From: an uncultured Eubacteriales bacterium
GTDB taxonomy: Bacteria > Bacillota > Clostridia > Oscillospirales > Acutalibacteraceae
Length of the DNA: 64,000 bases
Reading direction: 5' to 3'
Assembly (NCBI GenBank): GCA_934464615.1
Contig: CAKSKA010000006.1
Span: 40,908-104,907, forward strand
Shown here: positions 42,246 through 49,830 of the stretch, in pieces
How the letters are laid out: each line of letters opens with the position of its first letter
How positions within the stretch are numbered: position 1 is the first letter of the stretch
Notes under the pieces: model-generated
What the model was told of the DNA's origin: nothing
The model's database searches: none
What the model saw: only the letters and a program-made list of their open reading frames with translations
Position numbers and translations under genes: made by a program

Positions 42246-43628
42246 GTGAAGAACAGACTTATAGGCGACAGAAAATTTTACGCCAGAGTTTTGGCACTTG
42301 CAGTGCCTATTATGATACAAAACGGTATAACAAATCTTGTAAGTATGCTGGACAATATTATGGTGGGCAGGATAGGTACCGTGGAAATGACCGGCGTTGC
42401 GGTTACAAACCAGCTTATATTTGTTTTTAATCTCTGCATATTCGGCGCGGTGTCGGGTGCAGGTATATTCGGTGCGCAGTTTTACGGCAACGGCGATACA
42501 AAGGGCGTCCGCGACACATTCAGATTTAAGGTGCTTTTTTGCACGGCTGTCAGCATTATAGGTATTGCCGTACTGTACTTTTACGGACAGCCGCTTATAA
42601 ATCTGTATTTGCGCGGCGAGGGAGAAACGGACGCCGCACAGGCAAGTTACGCCGTTGCAAGAGAATATATGAATGTAATGCTTGCAGGTCTTATTCCGTA
42701 TGCACTGGTACAATGCTATTCAAGTACTCTGCGGGAGACAGATAATGCCGTTTTGCCGATGGTTGCGGGCGTTATAGCCGTTGCGGTAAATCTGTCGCTT
42801 AATTATGTGCTTATATTCGGCAATTTCGGCGCGCCTAAAATGGGTGCAAAGGGTGCTGCCGTGGCAACCGTGATTTCAAGATTTGCGGAACTTGCCACTG
42901 TAGCCGTGTATACAAGAATTAAGGCGGATAAAAATAAATTTATTATCGGCGCATACAAAAGCATTAAAGTGCCGGCGGCGCTTGTTAAGGACATAACAGT
43001 GCGCGGTATGCCGCTTATGGTAAACGAAACTTTGTGGGCGGCAAGTGTTGCGGTGCTTAACCAGTGTTATTCGGTGCGCGGATTGACGGCGGTTGCGGCG
43101 AATAACATATGCCAGACCTTTTTTAACGTGTTCTCGGTTGCGTTTATGGCTGTAGGCGCCGCAATAGGTATAATACTCGGGCAGATACTCGGCTCCGGCG
43201 ATACGGACAGAGCCAAAGATACAGCCGCAAAACTTATGGCATTTTCGGTAATGGTAAGCGTTGCGGTATCCGCTGTATATTTTATTGCGGCAGAGTTTAT
43301 ACCATCGCTTTACAATACAAATGACGAAGTAAGACGGCTGGCGGCCTCGCTTATGCGTATAAGCGCGTTAATAATGCCGCTTGACGCGTTTGCAAACGCA
43401 TCTTACTTTACAATACGCTCCGGCGGTAAGGTTTTTATAACATTTTTGTTTGACAGCGTGTTTATGATGGCGATTTCGGTACCCGTTGCGTTTGTACTCA
43501 GCCGTTGCACATCGCTTTCGGTACTTTACCTTTATGCAATATGCCAATCGTTGAGTTTTATTAAAGATGTAATAGGCTATATTTTTGTTAAAAACGGTTC
43601 GTGGGCAAGGAAAATTGTTGATGTGTAA
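42246..43628 (+). CDS. MATE-family efflux transporter (second of a divergent pair)
   Basis: A 460-residue MATE transporter with the typical start FYARVLALAVPIMIQNGITNLVSMLDNIMVGRIGTVEMTG and two repeats of about six helices. It is clearly related to but distinct from the neighbour at 40749. GTG at 42246 is chosen because the family start follows at once; AAAGGA is 11 bases upstream, a little far. The longer frame from 42192 would begin before any site. It may be the older and newer halves of one export function, but the sequence does not settle that. Confidence 0.92.
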   Translation: MKNRLIGDRKFYARVLALAVPIMIQNGITNLVSMLDNIMVGRIGTVEMTGVAVTNQLIFVFNLCIFGAVSGAGIFGAQFYGNGDTKGVRDTFRFKVLFCTAVSIIGIAVLYFYGQPLINLYLRGEGETDAAQASYAVAREYMNVMLAGLIPYALVQCYSSTLRETDNAVLPMVAGVIAVAVNLSLNYVLIFGNFGAPKMGAKGAAVATVISRFAELATVAVYTRIKADKNKFIIGAYKSIKVPAALVKDITVRGMPLMVNETLWAASVAVLNQCYSVRGLTAVAANNICQTFFNVFSVAFMAVGAAIGIILGQILGSGDTDRAKDTAAKLMAFSVMVSVAVSAVYFIAAEFIPSLYNTNDEVRRLAASLMRISALIMPLDAFANASYFTIRSGGKVFITFLFDSVFMMAISVPVAFVLSRCTSLSVLYLYAICQSLSFIKDVIGYIFVKNGSWARKIVDV

Positions 43629-43641
43629 ATCGTCAAAATAA

Positions 43642-43670
43642 TTGACTTTAATGCTTATATAATGTAAAAT
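43642..43670 (+). promoter_or_regulatory. Promoter of the pyrH-polC cluster
   Basis: TTGACT (43642-43647) and TAAAAT (43665-43670) with a 17-base spacer, 31 bases before pyrH. Confidence 0.75.
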
Positions 43671-43700
43671 ATAAAAGAAAAAATATTAGGATGTGTTGTT

Positions 43701-44411
43701 ATGGAACCTGCTTATAAAAGAGTTTTAATTAAACTGTCGGGCGAAGCGCTTGCCGGCAGTAAGGGTACCGGTATTGATTTTGATATAGTATTATCGGTTT
43801 GTAAAAGTATTAAAAAATGTGTTGATATGGGCGTACAGGTTGCAATAGTTGTCGGCGGCGGCAATTTCTGGCGCGGACGCTCAAGCGGTCAGATGGACCG
43901 TACAAGAGCCGACCATATGGGTATGCTTGCAACGGTTATAAACGCGCTCGGTCTTGCGGACGGACTTGAACAGGTAGGCCTTACCGCAAGGGTTGAAACA
44001 GCTATAGAAATGCGTCAGATAGCAGAGCCGTATATACGCAACCGTGCGGTACGCCATCTTGAAAAGGGCAGAGTTGTGGTATTCGGCTGCGGTACGGGCA
44101 ATCCCTTCTTTTCGACCGATACAGGCGCCGCTTTACGCGCTGCGGAAATAGGCGCAGATATAATATTTAAGGCAACTAATGTTGACGGCGTTTACGACAG
44201 CGATCCGAAAACAAATCCCAATGCGGTTAAATTCGACAACATTTCCTATATAGATGTACTGAACAAGGGACTGCATGTAATGGACTCTACTGCGGCATCG
44301 CTTTGTATGGATAACAACATACCGATTTTGGTATTTAATCTTGACGATCCGGATAATATAGTAAAGGCAATGCAAGGTCAAACAATAGGCACTGTGGTAA
44401 GTGCAGAGTAA
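43701..44411 (+). CDS. pyrH: UMP kinase
   Basis: Phosphorylates UMP to UDP. The 236-residue amino-acid-kinase-fold protein has RVLIKLSGEALAG at the start, VVGGGNFWRGR near 55 and GTGNPFFSTDTGAALRAAEIGAD near 135. AGGA is 9 bases before the ATG. In many genomes rpsB and tsf precede it; here a MATE gene does, with a promoter in between. frr follows 19 bases downstream. Confidence 0.98.
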   Translation: MEPAYKRVLIKLSGEALAGSKGTGIDFDIVLSVCKSIKKCVDMGVQVAIVVGGGNFWRGRSSGQMDRTRADHMGMLATVINALGLADGLEQVGLTARVETAIEMRQIAEPYIRNRAVRHLEKGRVVVFGCGTGNPFFSTDTGAALRAAEIGADIIFKATNVDGVYDSDPKTNPNAVKFDNISYIDVLNKGLHVMDSTAASLCMDNNIPILVFNLDDPDNIVKAMQGQTIGTVVSAE

Positions 44412-44430
44412 CGAAAGGAAAGGTAACTTT

Positions 44431-44985
44431 ATGAACGAACTTCTTAAATTAACAGAGGAAAAAATGGGTAAAACCATCGATTCGCTCGACCGCGAATATA
44501 AATCGGTAAGGGTTGGCAGAGCTACACCGGCTGTACTTGACAGAATAACGGTTGATTATTACGGTGTGCCCACCCCGATACAGCAAATGGCTGCCGTTTC
44601 CGTACCGGAACCGCGTATGCTGCAAATTCAGCCGTGGGATGTTTCCACACTTAAGGAAATTGAAAAGGCTATTCAGGTATCGGATATAGGCATAAATCCG
44701 CAAAATGACGGCAGGGTTATCCGTCTTGTTTTTCCGCCCCTTACGGAAGAACGCAGACGCGACATTGTAAAAGATGTACACAAAACGGCGGAAGAAAGCA
44801 AAGTTGCAATAAGAAACCTGCGCAGAGATGCGATTGAAAAGCTTAAAGCCATGAAAAAGAATTCGCAGATAACCGAGGACGATCAGGCTAACGGCGAAAA
44901 GAAAATTCAAAATCTTACCGATAAATTCTGCAAAGAGGCTGAGGATTTGGCTGATTTAAAGGAAAAAGAAATATTGGAGATTTAA
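44431..44985 (+). CDS. frr: Ribosome recycling factor
   Basis: Splits post-termination ribosomes together with EF-G. The 184-residue protein has the two-domain RRF pattern: SLDREYKSVRVGRATPAVLDRI, the central VPEPRMLQIQPWD and the C-terminal helices NLRRDAIEKLKAMKKN. ATG at 44431 has AAAGG 7 bases upstream. A hairpin with a T-run lies right after the stop and before uppS. Confidence 0.98.
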   Translation: MNELLKLTEEKMGKTIDSLDREYKSVRVGRATPAVLDRITVDYYGVPTPIQQMAAVSVPEPRMLQIQPWDVSTLKEIEKAIQVSDIGINPQNDGRVIRLVFPPLTEERRRDIVKDVHKTAEESKVAIRNLRRDAIEKLKAMKKNSQITEDDQANGEKKIQNLTDKFCKEAEDLADLKEKEILEI

Positions 44986-44991
44986 AAAAAT

Positions 44992-45018
44992 ACCATCAGG
45001 TACGCCTGGTGGTTTTTT
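44992..45018 (+). terminator. Intrinsic terminator between frr and uppS
   Basis: Stem ACCATCAGG/CCTGGTGGT (one G-T pair) with a 4-base loop, then six T residues. The T-run ends at the ribosome-binding region of uppS, so transcription of the downstream isoprenoid genes must pass it. It could act as a partial terminator or attenuator. Confidence 0.8.
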
Positions 45019-45031
45019 GAAAGGTAATGTT

Positions 45032-45745
45032 ATGTTTTTTAAAAAGAAAACCGTTATACCGGACACGGTGCCGACACACATAGCCATTATTATGGACGGC
45101 AACGGCAGATGGGCAAAAAAACGCGGTCTGCCGAGGAATGCGGGACATGCGGCGGGCTCAAAAACCTTTAAGGCCATAGCAAGATACTGCAATAAAATAG
45201 GCGTCAAGCACCTTACTGTTTATGCATTTTCTACTGAAAACTGGAAACGTCCCAAAGAGGAAGTTGACGGTATAATGAATATTTTAAGGGATTATTTAAA
45301 GGATTCCAAAAACTACATAAAAGAAAACATTATGCTTAAGTTTATAGGCGACCGTACACCGCTGCCGGACGATATAAAACAGCTTATGCTGACTGCCGAG
45401 GACGACAGCAAAAACGCGACAGGTCTTTGTTGTTACATCGCCGTCAATTACGGCGGCAGGGACGAAATTGTTCATGCCGTACGCAAAATTGCGGCAAGCG
45501 GAATTTCGCCCGATGATATAACCGAGCAGACTGTAAGCGACAACCTATATACAAATTATTATCCCGATCCCGACCTTGTAATAAGGCCGAGCGGGGAACA
45601 GCGCCTTTCAAATTTTCTTATATGGCAGTCTGCTTATTCGGAATTTTGGTTTTCCGATGTACTGTGGCCGGATTTTAAACCGCAGCATATTGATGAGGCC
45701 ATAGCCGAATATAACAAACGTAACAGAAGATACGGGGGAGTATAG
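45032..45745 (+). CDS. uppS: Isoprenyl transferase (undecaprenyl diphosphate synthase)
   Basis: A cis-prenyltransferase that extends farnesyl diphosphate with isopentenyl diphosphate to the C55 lipid carrier for cell-wall synthesis. The 237-residue protein shows HIAIIMDGNGRWAKKRGLPRNAGHAAGSK, YAFSTENWKRP and the C-terminal DLVIRPSGEQRLSNFLIWQSAYSEFWF. ATG at 45032 has AAAGG 7 bases upstream; an earlier in-frame ATG overlaps the terminator. cdsA follows 2 bases downstream. Confidence 0.97.
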   Translation: MFFKKKTVIPDTVPTHIAIIMDGNGRWAKKRGLPRNAGHAAGSKTFKAIARYCNKIGVKHLTVYAFSTENWKRPKEEVDGIMNILRDYLKDSKNYIKENIMLKFIGDRTPLPDDIKQLMLTAEDDSKNATGLCCYIAVNYGGRDEIVHAVRKIAASGISPDDITEQTVSDNLYTNYYPDPDLVIRPSGEQRLSNFLIWQSAYSEFWFSDVLWPDFKPQHIDEAIAEYNKRNRRYGGV

Positions 45746-45747
45746 AG

Positions 45748-46545
45748 ATGCTCAAACGCACTATTTCGGGATTTGTCCTGTCGGTGATTTTTGTCGGGGC
45801 TTTGCTGTTAAACAAAGTTACGCCGATAATAACGGTATCGTTTTTTTGCATAGTAAGCGCGATTGCCGTGTACGAAATGCTTTACAACACACACATAATT
45901 AAACGCAAGTTTATTGTGGTTTGCTGTATGGTATATTCCGTTGCGGCTTGCGCACTTTATTGCTTTAAGATTGATAATGTTTATTACATTACCGTTTTGC
46001 ATATACTTCTTACTGCGGCATTTTCCCTCGCTTTTCACAGGGAAAACGACTACACCCATATAGCCGCAATGCTTTCTTTCCCCATTGTGCTACCGTTTGG
46101 ATTTGCGTGCATATATAATCTTTTTAACATATACGGAATAGCATATATACTGTTCGCCCTTAATTTTTCCTCCGTTTGCGATGTAGGTGCTTATCTTGTG
46201 GGAAGCGCTTTAGGCAAGCATAAGATGTGTCCGGAAATCAGTCCTAAAAAGACGGTTGAAGGTGCTGTCGGCGGAATAGTAAGCAGTATGCTTATAACTG
46301 TGGTAATAGTTGCGATATTCTCTATTTGGCAGGATTTAATAAAGTTGCTTATAATTACGCCGTTTATGTGCGGTATCGGTATGATGGGTGACCTTTTCGC
46401 TTCGGTAATAAAGCGAAGCGTAGGCATAAAGGATTACGGCATTTTAATACCCGGACACGGCGGAATAATGGACAGGTTTGACAGCATACTTTTAATTGCT
46501 CCGGCATTTATAATGCTGCTGCATTTGGCAGAGGTTATTGTATGA
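45748..46545 (+). CDS. cdsA: Phosphatidate cytidylyltransferase
   Basis: Makes CDP-diacylglycerol from phosphatidate and CTP in the membrane. The 265-residue polytopic protein ends with the CdsA signature: DLFASVIKRSVGIKDYG, then PGHGGIMDRFDS. About seven hydrophobic segments precede it. It overlaps dxr by four bases (ATGA), so the two are coupled. Confidence 0.96.
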   Translation: MLKRTISGFVLSVIFVGALLLNKVTPIITVSFFCIVSAIAVYEMLYNTHIIKRKFIVVCCMVYSVAACALYCFKIDNVYYITVLHILLTAAFSLAFHRENDYTHIAAMLSFPIVLPFGFACIYNLFNIYGIAYILFALNFSSVCDVGAYLVGSALGKHKMCPEISPKKTVEGAVGGIVSSMLITVVIVAIFSIWQDLIKLLIITPFMCGIGMMGDLFASVIKRSVGIKDYGILIPGHGGIMDRFDSILLIAPAFIMLLHLAEVIV

Positions 46546-47690
46546 AAAATATTGCGATTTTCGGCTCTACCGGTTCTATAGGCACACAGGCGCTTGAAGT
46601 TGTAAGGCAGTGCGGATATAATGTGACCGCGCTTACCGCCGGCAAAAATGTTTCTTTAATTGAGAAACAGGCAAGGGAATTTAAACCGCGGACTGTGGTG
46701 CTGGCGGACAAAACTGCGGCGAATGATTTAAAAATTAAGTTGGGAGATACAGATATTGATGTGCTGGGCGGCGCAGAGGCTATTGAGTATACCGCTGCGC
46801 AAACGCAGTGCGATATTATGCTTAACGCCATAGTGGGTATAGCCGGACTGCGACCGACGCTGGCGGCGGTTAATTCGGGCAAAGATATAGCCCTTGCAAA
46901 TAAGGAAACGCTGGTTACGGGCGGAGAACTTGTAAAAAAAGCGGTAAGGGACAACAATGTCAGGCTCTTACCGGTTGACAGCGAACATTCTGCAATTTTC
47001 CAGTGCCTTCAGGGTGTACCGCAGGGCAGGCTTGCAAAAATATTACTTACTGCGTCCGGCGGTCCGTTTTTCGGTAAGCACACAAGCGAACTCGCCGACG
47101 TTAAAAAAGAACAGGCGCTCAAACATCCAAACTGGTCAATGGGCGCTAAAATTACAATAGATTCCGCAACACTTATGAACAAGGGACTTGAGGTTATAGA
47201 GGCGGTGCATCTGTTTGATGTAAAACCTTCGCAAATAGAAGTGTTGGTACACAGGCAAAGTATTGTACATTCGGCGGTGGAACTTACCGACGGCGCGGTT
47301 ATAGCGCAGCTCGGTACACCTGATATGCGGCTGCCTATTCAGTATGCGCTGACCTATCCCGACCGTGCAAATTCCTACGGGAACAGACTTGATTTATTTA
47401 AAACGGGTACGCTTACATTCGAAAGGCCCGATACAGATACTTTCCGCTGCTTAAAATTATGTATTGACGCAATAAATGCGGGCGGATTAAAACCGACGGC
47501 CGCAAACGGCGCAAATGAGGAAGCGGTTAAACTGTTTTTGGAGGATAAAATCGGCTTTTTGCAGATAGCCGATATGGTTGAAAATGCAATTTCTGCACAG
47601 AATAATGTTGAGCATTTTACTTTGGAAGATATTTTTGAAGCCGATGCCGCCGCAAGAGAATGTGTGCGCAGGGCGGCGTGTTTGCGATAA
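46542..47690 (+). CDS. dxr: 1-deoxy-D-xylulose 5-phosphate reductoisomerase
   Basis: Converts DXP to MEP with NADPH, the first committed step of the non-mevalonate isoprenoid pathway, and is the target of fosmidomycin. The 382-residue protein has the NADPH loop IFGSTGSIGTQALEVV, the active-site LLPVDSEHSAIFQCLQG and TASGGPFFGK, and the C-terminal NGANEEAVKLFL. GAGG lies 7 bases before the ATG. ispG, two genes on, belongs to the same pathway. Confidence 0.98.
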   Translation: MKNIAIFGSTGSIGTQALEVVRQCGYNVTALTAGKNVSLIEKQAREFKPRTVVLADKTAANDLKIKLGDTDIDVLGGAEAIEYTAAQTQCDIMLNAIVGIAGLRPTLAAVNSGKDIALANKETLVTGGELVKKAVRDNNVRLLPVDSEHSAIFQCLQGVPQGRLAKILLTASGGPFFGKHTSELADVKKEQALKHPNWSMGAKITIDSATLMNKGLEVIEAVHLFDVKPSQIEVLVHRQSIVHSAVELTDGAVIAQLGTPDMRLPIQYALTYPDRANSYGNRLDLFKTGTLTFERPDTDTFRCLKLCIDAINAGGLKPTAANGANEEAVKLFLEDKIGFLQIADMVENAISAQNNVEHFTLEDIFEADAAARECVRRAACLR

Positions 47691-47708
47691 TCGAAAAGAG
47701 GGATTACT

Positions 47709-48761
47709 ATTTCTGCTTTTTTAAATACACTTGGTAATATATGGCCGTATGTTGTTGCGGTAATGATGTTTATTGTGCTTATTATTATACACGAGTTCGG
47801 ACATTTTATTGCGGCAAAAGCCATGGGAGTACGCGTTAATGAGTTTGCGGTGGGTTTCGGTCCTAAGTTGTTTTCCTTTACAAAGGGCGAAACAAAATAC
47901 GCCGTTAATTTAATACCGCTGGGCGGATATTGCGCTATGGAAGGCGAGGACGAAAGCAGTGCGGACGACAGAGCCTTTTGTAATAAAAAAGCATGGCGCA
48001 GGTTTATAATAGTTGCCGCCGGCGCAGTATTTAATTTAATTTTGGGATTTTTGCTGGTTGCGGTATCATTGATACCGGGGGACAGATTTTCCACCACAAC
48101 CGTAGCGCAGTTTGCCGACAATGCCGTAAGCAGCGGCTACGGACTTGAAGTAGGGGACAAAATCGTAAATGTTGACGGCAGACATATTTACACAACTTAC
48201 GATTTAAGTTATGCTTTTACCGGAATTTCGGACGGAACGGTAGATATGACGGTTGTGCGCGACGGCGAGAAAAAGACGCTGCACGATGTTAAATTCAGCA
48301 CAGAGTCCGTAGACGGTGTTGACTATATATCGGTCGATTTTTGGGTTTACGGACAGAAAAAGACATTTGCGACCTTTATATCACAAACATTTAAAATGTC
48401 GTTTTCCTATGTACGCGTCGTTTGGTTTTCTCTTGTGGACCTTATAGCAGGCAGATTCGGACTTAATGCGGTGTCGGGCCCGGTGGGAATTACGGCTGCG
48501 GTAGGCGGTGCGGTAAAACAGGGATTCTCGAATCTGTGGCCTATAATGGCGCTTATTTCAATAAATTTGGGTATATTCAATTTATTACCCATACCTGCGC
48601 TTGACGGCGGACGGCTGCTTGTAATATTCTGCGAGATGGTTTTCCGCAAAAAACTTCCGCAAAAAACAGAGAGCATTATCCACACCGTAGGATTTATAAT
48701 ATTGCTTGCATTTATGATATTAATTGTATTTAAAGATGTTTTTAAACTTATAAGAGGGTAA
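47709..48761 (+). CDS. rseP: RIP site-2 metalloprotease RseP, probable AUU start
   Basis: A membrane-embedded zinc protease that cuts substrates within the membrane. The 350-residue protein has HEFGH (H28-H32), a periplasmic-type PDZ domain at about 120-205 and the second metal motif NLLPIPALDGGRL. The first ATG in this frame (47763) would leave only nine residues before HEFGH, too short for the first helix, and has no ribosome-binding site. The frame is open back to the dxr stop, and ATT at 47709 has GAGG 7 bases upstream. It gives a normal first helix (WPYVVAVMMFIVLIIIHEFGH). No ATG, GTG or TTG lies between. An AUU start is therefore inferred. Confidence 0.9.
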   Translation: MSAFLNTLGNIWPYVVAVMMFIVLIIIHEFGHFIAAKAMGVRVNEFAVGFGPKLFSFTKGETKYAVNLIPLGGYCAMEGEDESSADDRAFCNKKAWRRFIIVAAGAVFNLILGFLLVAVSLIPGDRFSTTTVAQFADNAVSSGYGLEVGDKIVNVDGRHIYTTYDLSYAFTGISDGTVDMTVVRDGEKKTLHDVKFSTESVDGVDYISVDFWVYGQKKTFATFISQTFKMSFSYVRVVWFSLVDLIAGRFGLNAVSGPVGITAAVGGAVKQGFSNLWPIMALISINLGIFNLLPIPALDGGRLLVIFCEMVFRKKLPQKTESIIHTVGFIILLAFMILIVFKDVFKLIRG

Positions 48762-48764
48762 AAG

Positions 48765-49817
48765 ATGTATACACGGTTTAATACAAAAAAAGTTAAAGTC
48801 GGTAATATTTATATAGGCGGCGGCGAACCGGTTGCGGTACAGTCAATGCTTAATGTAATATCAACCGATACACAAGGCAATGTAAAACAGGCAAAACAGT
48901 TAGAACAGGCAGGCTGCGATATTATCCGTGTTTCGGTGCCGGATGCGGCGGCGGTAAAACTTATTGAAAAAATAAAAGAAGATGTGCAAATACCGCTTGT
49001 GGCGGATATACATTTTGATTACCGACTGGCGCTTGAAAGTGTTGCCGCAGGAGTCGATAAAATACGTATAAATCCCGGAAATATAGGCGATGAAGCAAAC
49101 ATTAAAAAGGTTGCGGACGCCTGCAGGCAAAAAAATATACCTATAAGAATAGGCGTAAATTCCGGCTCGCTTGAAAAGCATATACTTGCAAAATACGGCG
49201 GTCCCACGCCGCAGGCAATGGTTGAAAGCGGACTGTACCATGTAAAACTGCTTAATAAATTCGATTTTGACGACATTGTGCTGTCGCTTAAAACTTCGGA
49301 TGTGCGTATGACCTATGATACATACGTTTCCGCCGCGCAACAGTGCGATTATCCGTTGCATTTAGGCGTTACCGAGGCAGGAACGCGGGAGATGGGCATA
49401 ATGAAATCCTCTGCCGCAATGGGCGGCCTTTTGCTGCGCGATATAGGTGATACCATACGCGTTTCCCTTACCGATAATCCCGTAAACGAGGTTGCCGCAG
49501 GCAAAAATCTTTTGCGTGCGGTGGGACTAAAGAACGATGGAATTAAATTTATATCCTGCCCCACCTGCGGCAGGACCAAAATAGACCTTATAAATATTGC
49601 AAAACAGGTTGAAGAAAAATTACAGAATGTGGATAAAAACATAACCGTTGCAATAATGGGATGCGTTGTAAACGGCCCCGGGGAAGCATCGAGAGCCGAT
49701 ATAGGTATAGCCGGCGGCGACGGCTGTGCGGTGCTTTTTAAAAAGGACGGTACAAAGCGTAAAATAGCTGAAAAAGATATAATAGACGAATTAATGTCGG
49801 AAATAAATAAAATGTAG
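48765..49817 (+). CDS. ispG: 4-hydroxy-3-methylbut-2-en-1-yl diphosphate synthase
   Basis: Converts MEcPP to HMBPP in the MEP isoprenoid pathway, using a [4Fe-4S] cluster. The 350-residue protein has an N-terminal TIM barrel (PVAVQSMLN to LHLGVTEAGT). The cluster cysteines sit in the C-terminal part as ISCPTCGRTKIDL (two Cys) and MGCVVNGPGEAS (third Cys, with the Glu ligand). GAGGG precedes the ATG. It lies 3 bases after rseP and 13 before polC. Confidence 0.98.
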   Translation: MYTRFNTKKVKVGNIYIGGGEPVAVQSMLNVISTDTQGNVKQAKQLEQAGCDIIRVSVPDAAAVKLIEKIKEDVQIPLVADIHFDYRLALESVAAGVDKIRINPGNIGDEANIKKVADACRQKNIPIRIGVNSGSLEKHILAKYGGPTPQAMVESGLYHVKLLNKFDFDDIVLSLKTSDVRMTYDTYVSAAQQCDYPLHLGVTEAGTREMGIMKSSAAMGGLLLRDIGDTIRVSLTDNPVNEVAAGKNLLRAVGLKNDGIKFISCPTCGRTKIDLINIAKQVEEKLQNVDKNITVAIMGCVVNGPGEASRADIGIAGGDGCAVLFKKDGTKRKIAEKDIIDELMSEINKM

Positions 49818-49830
49818 TCGGAGTTTAAAC

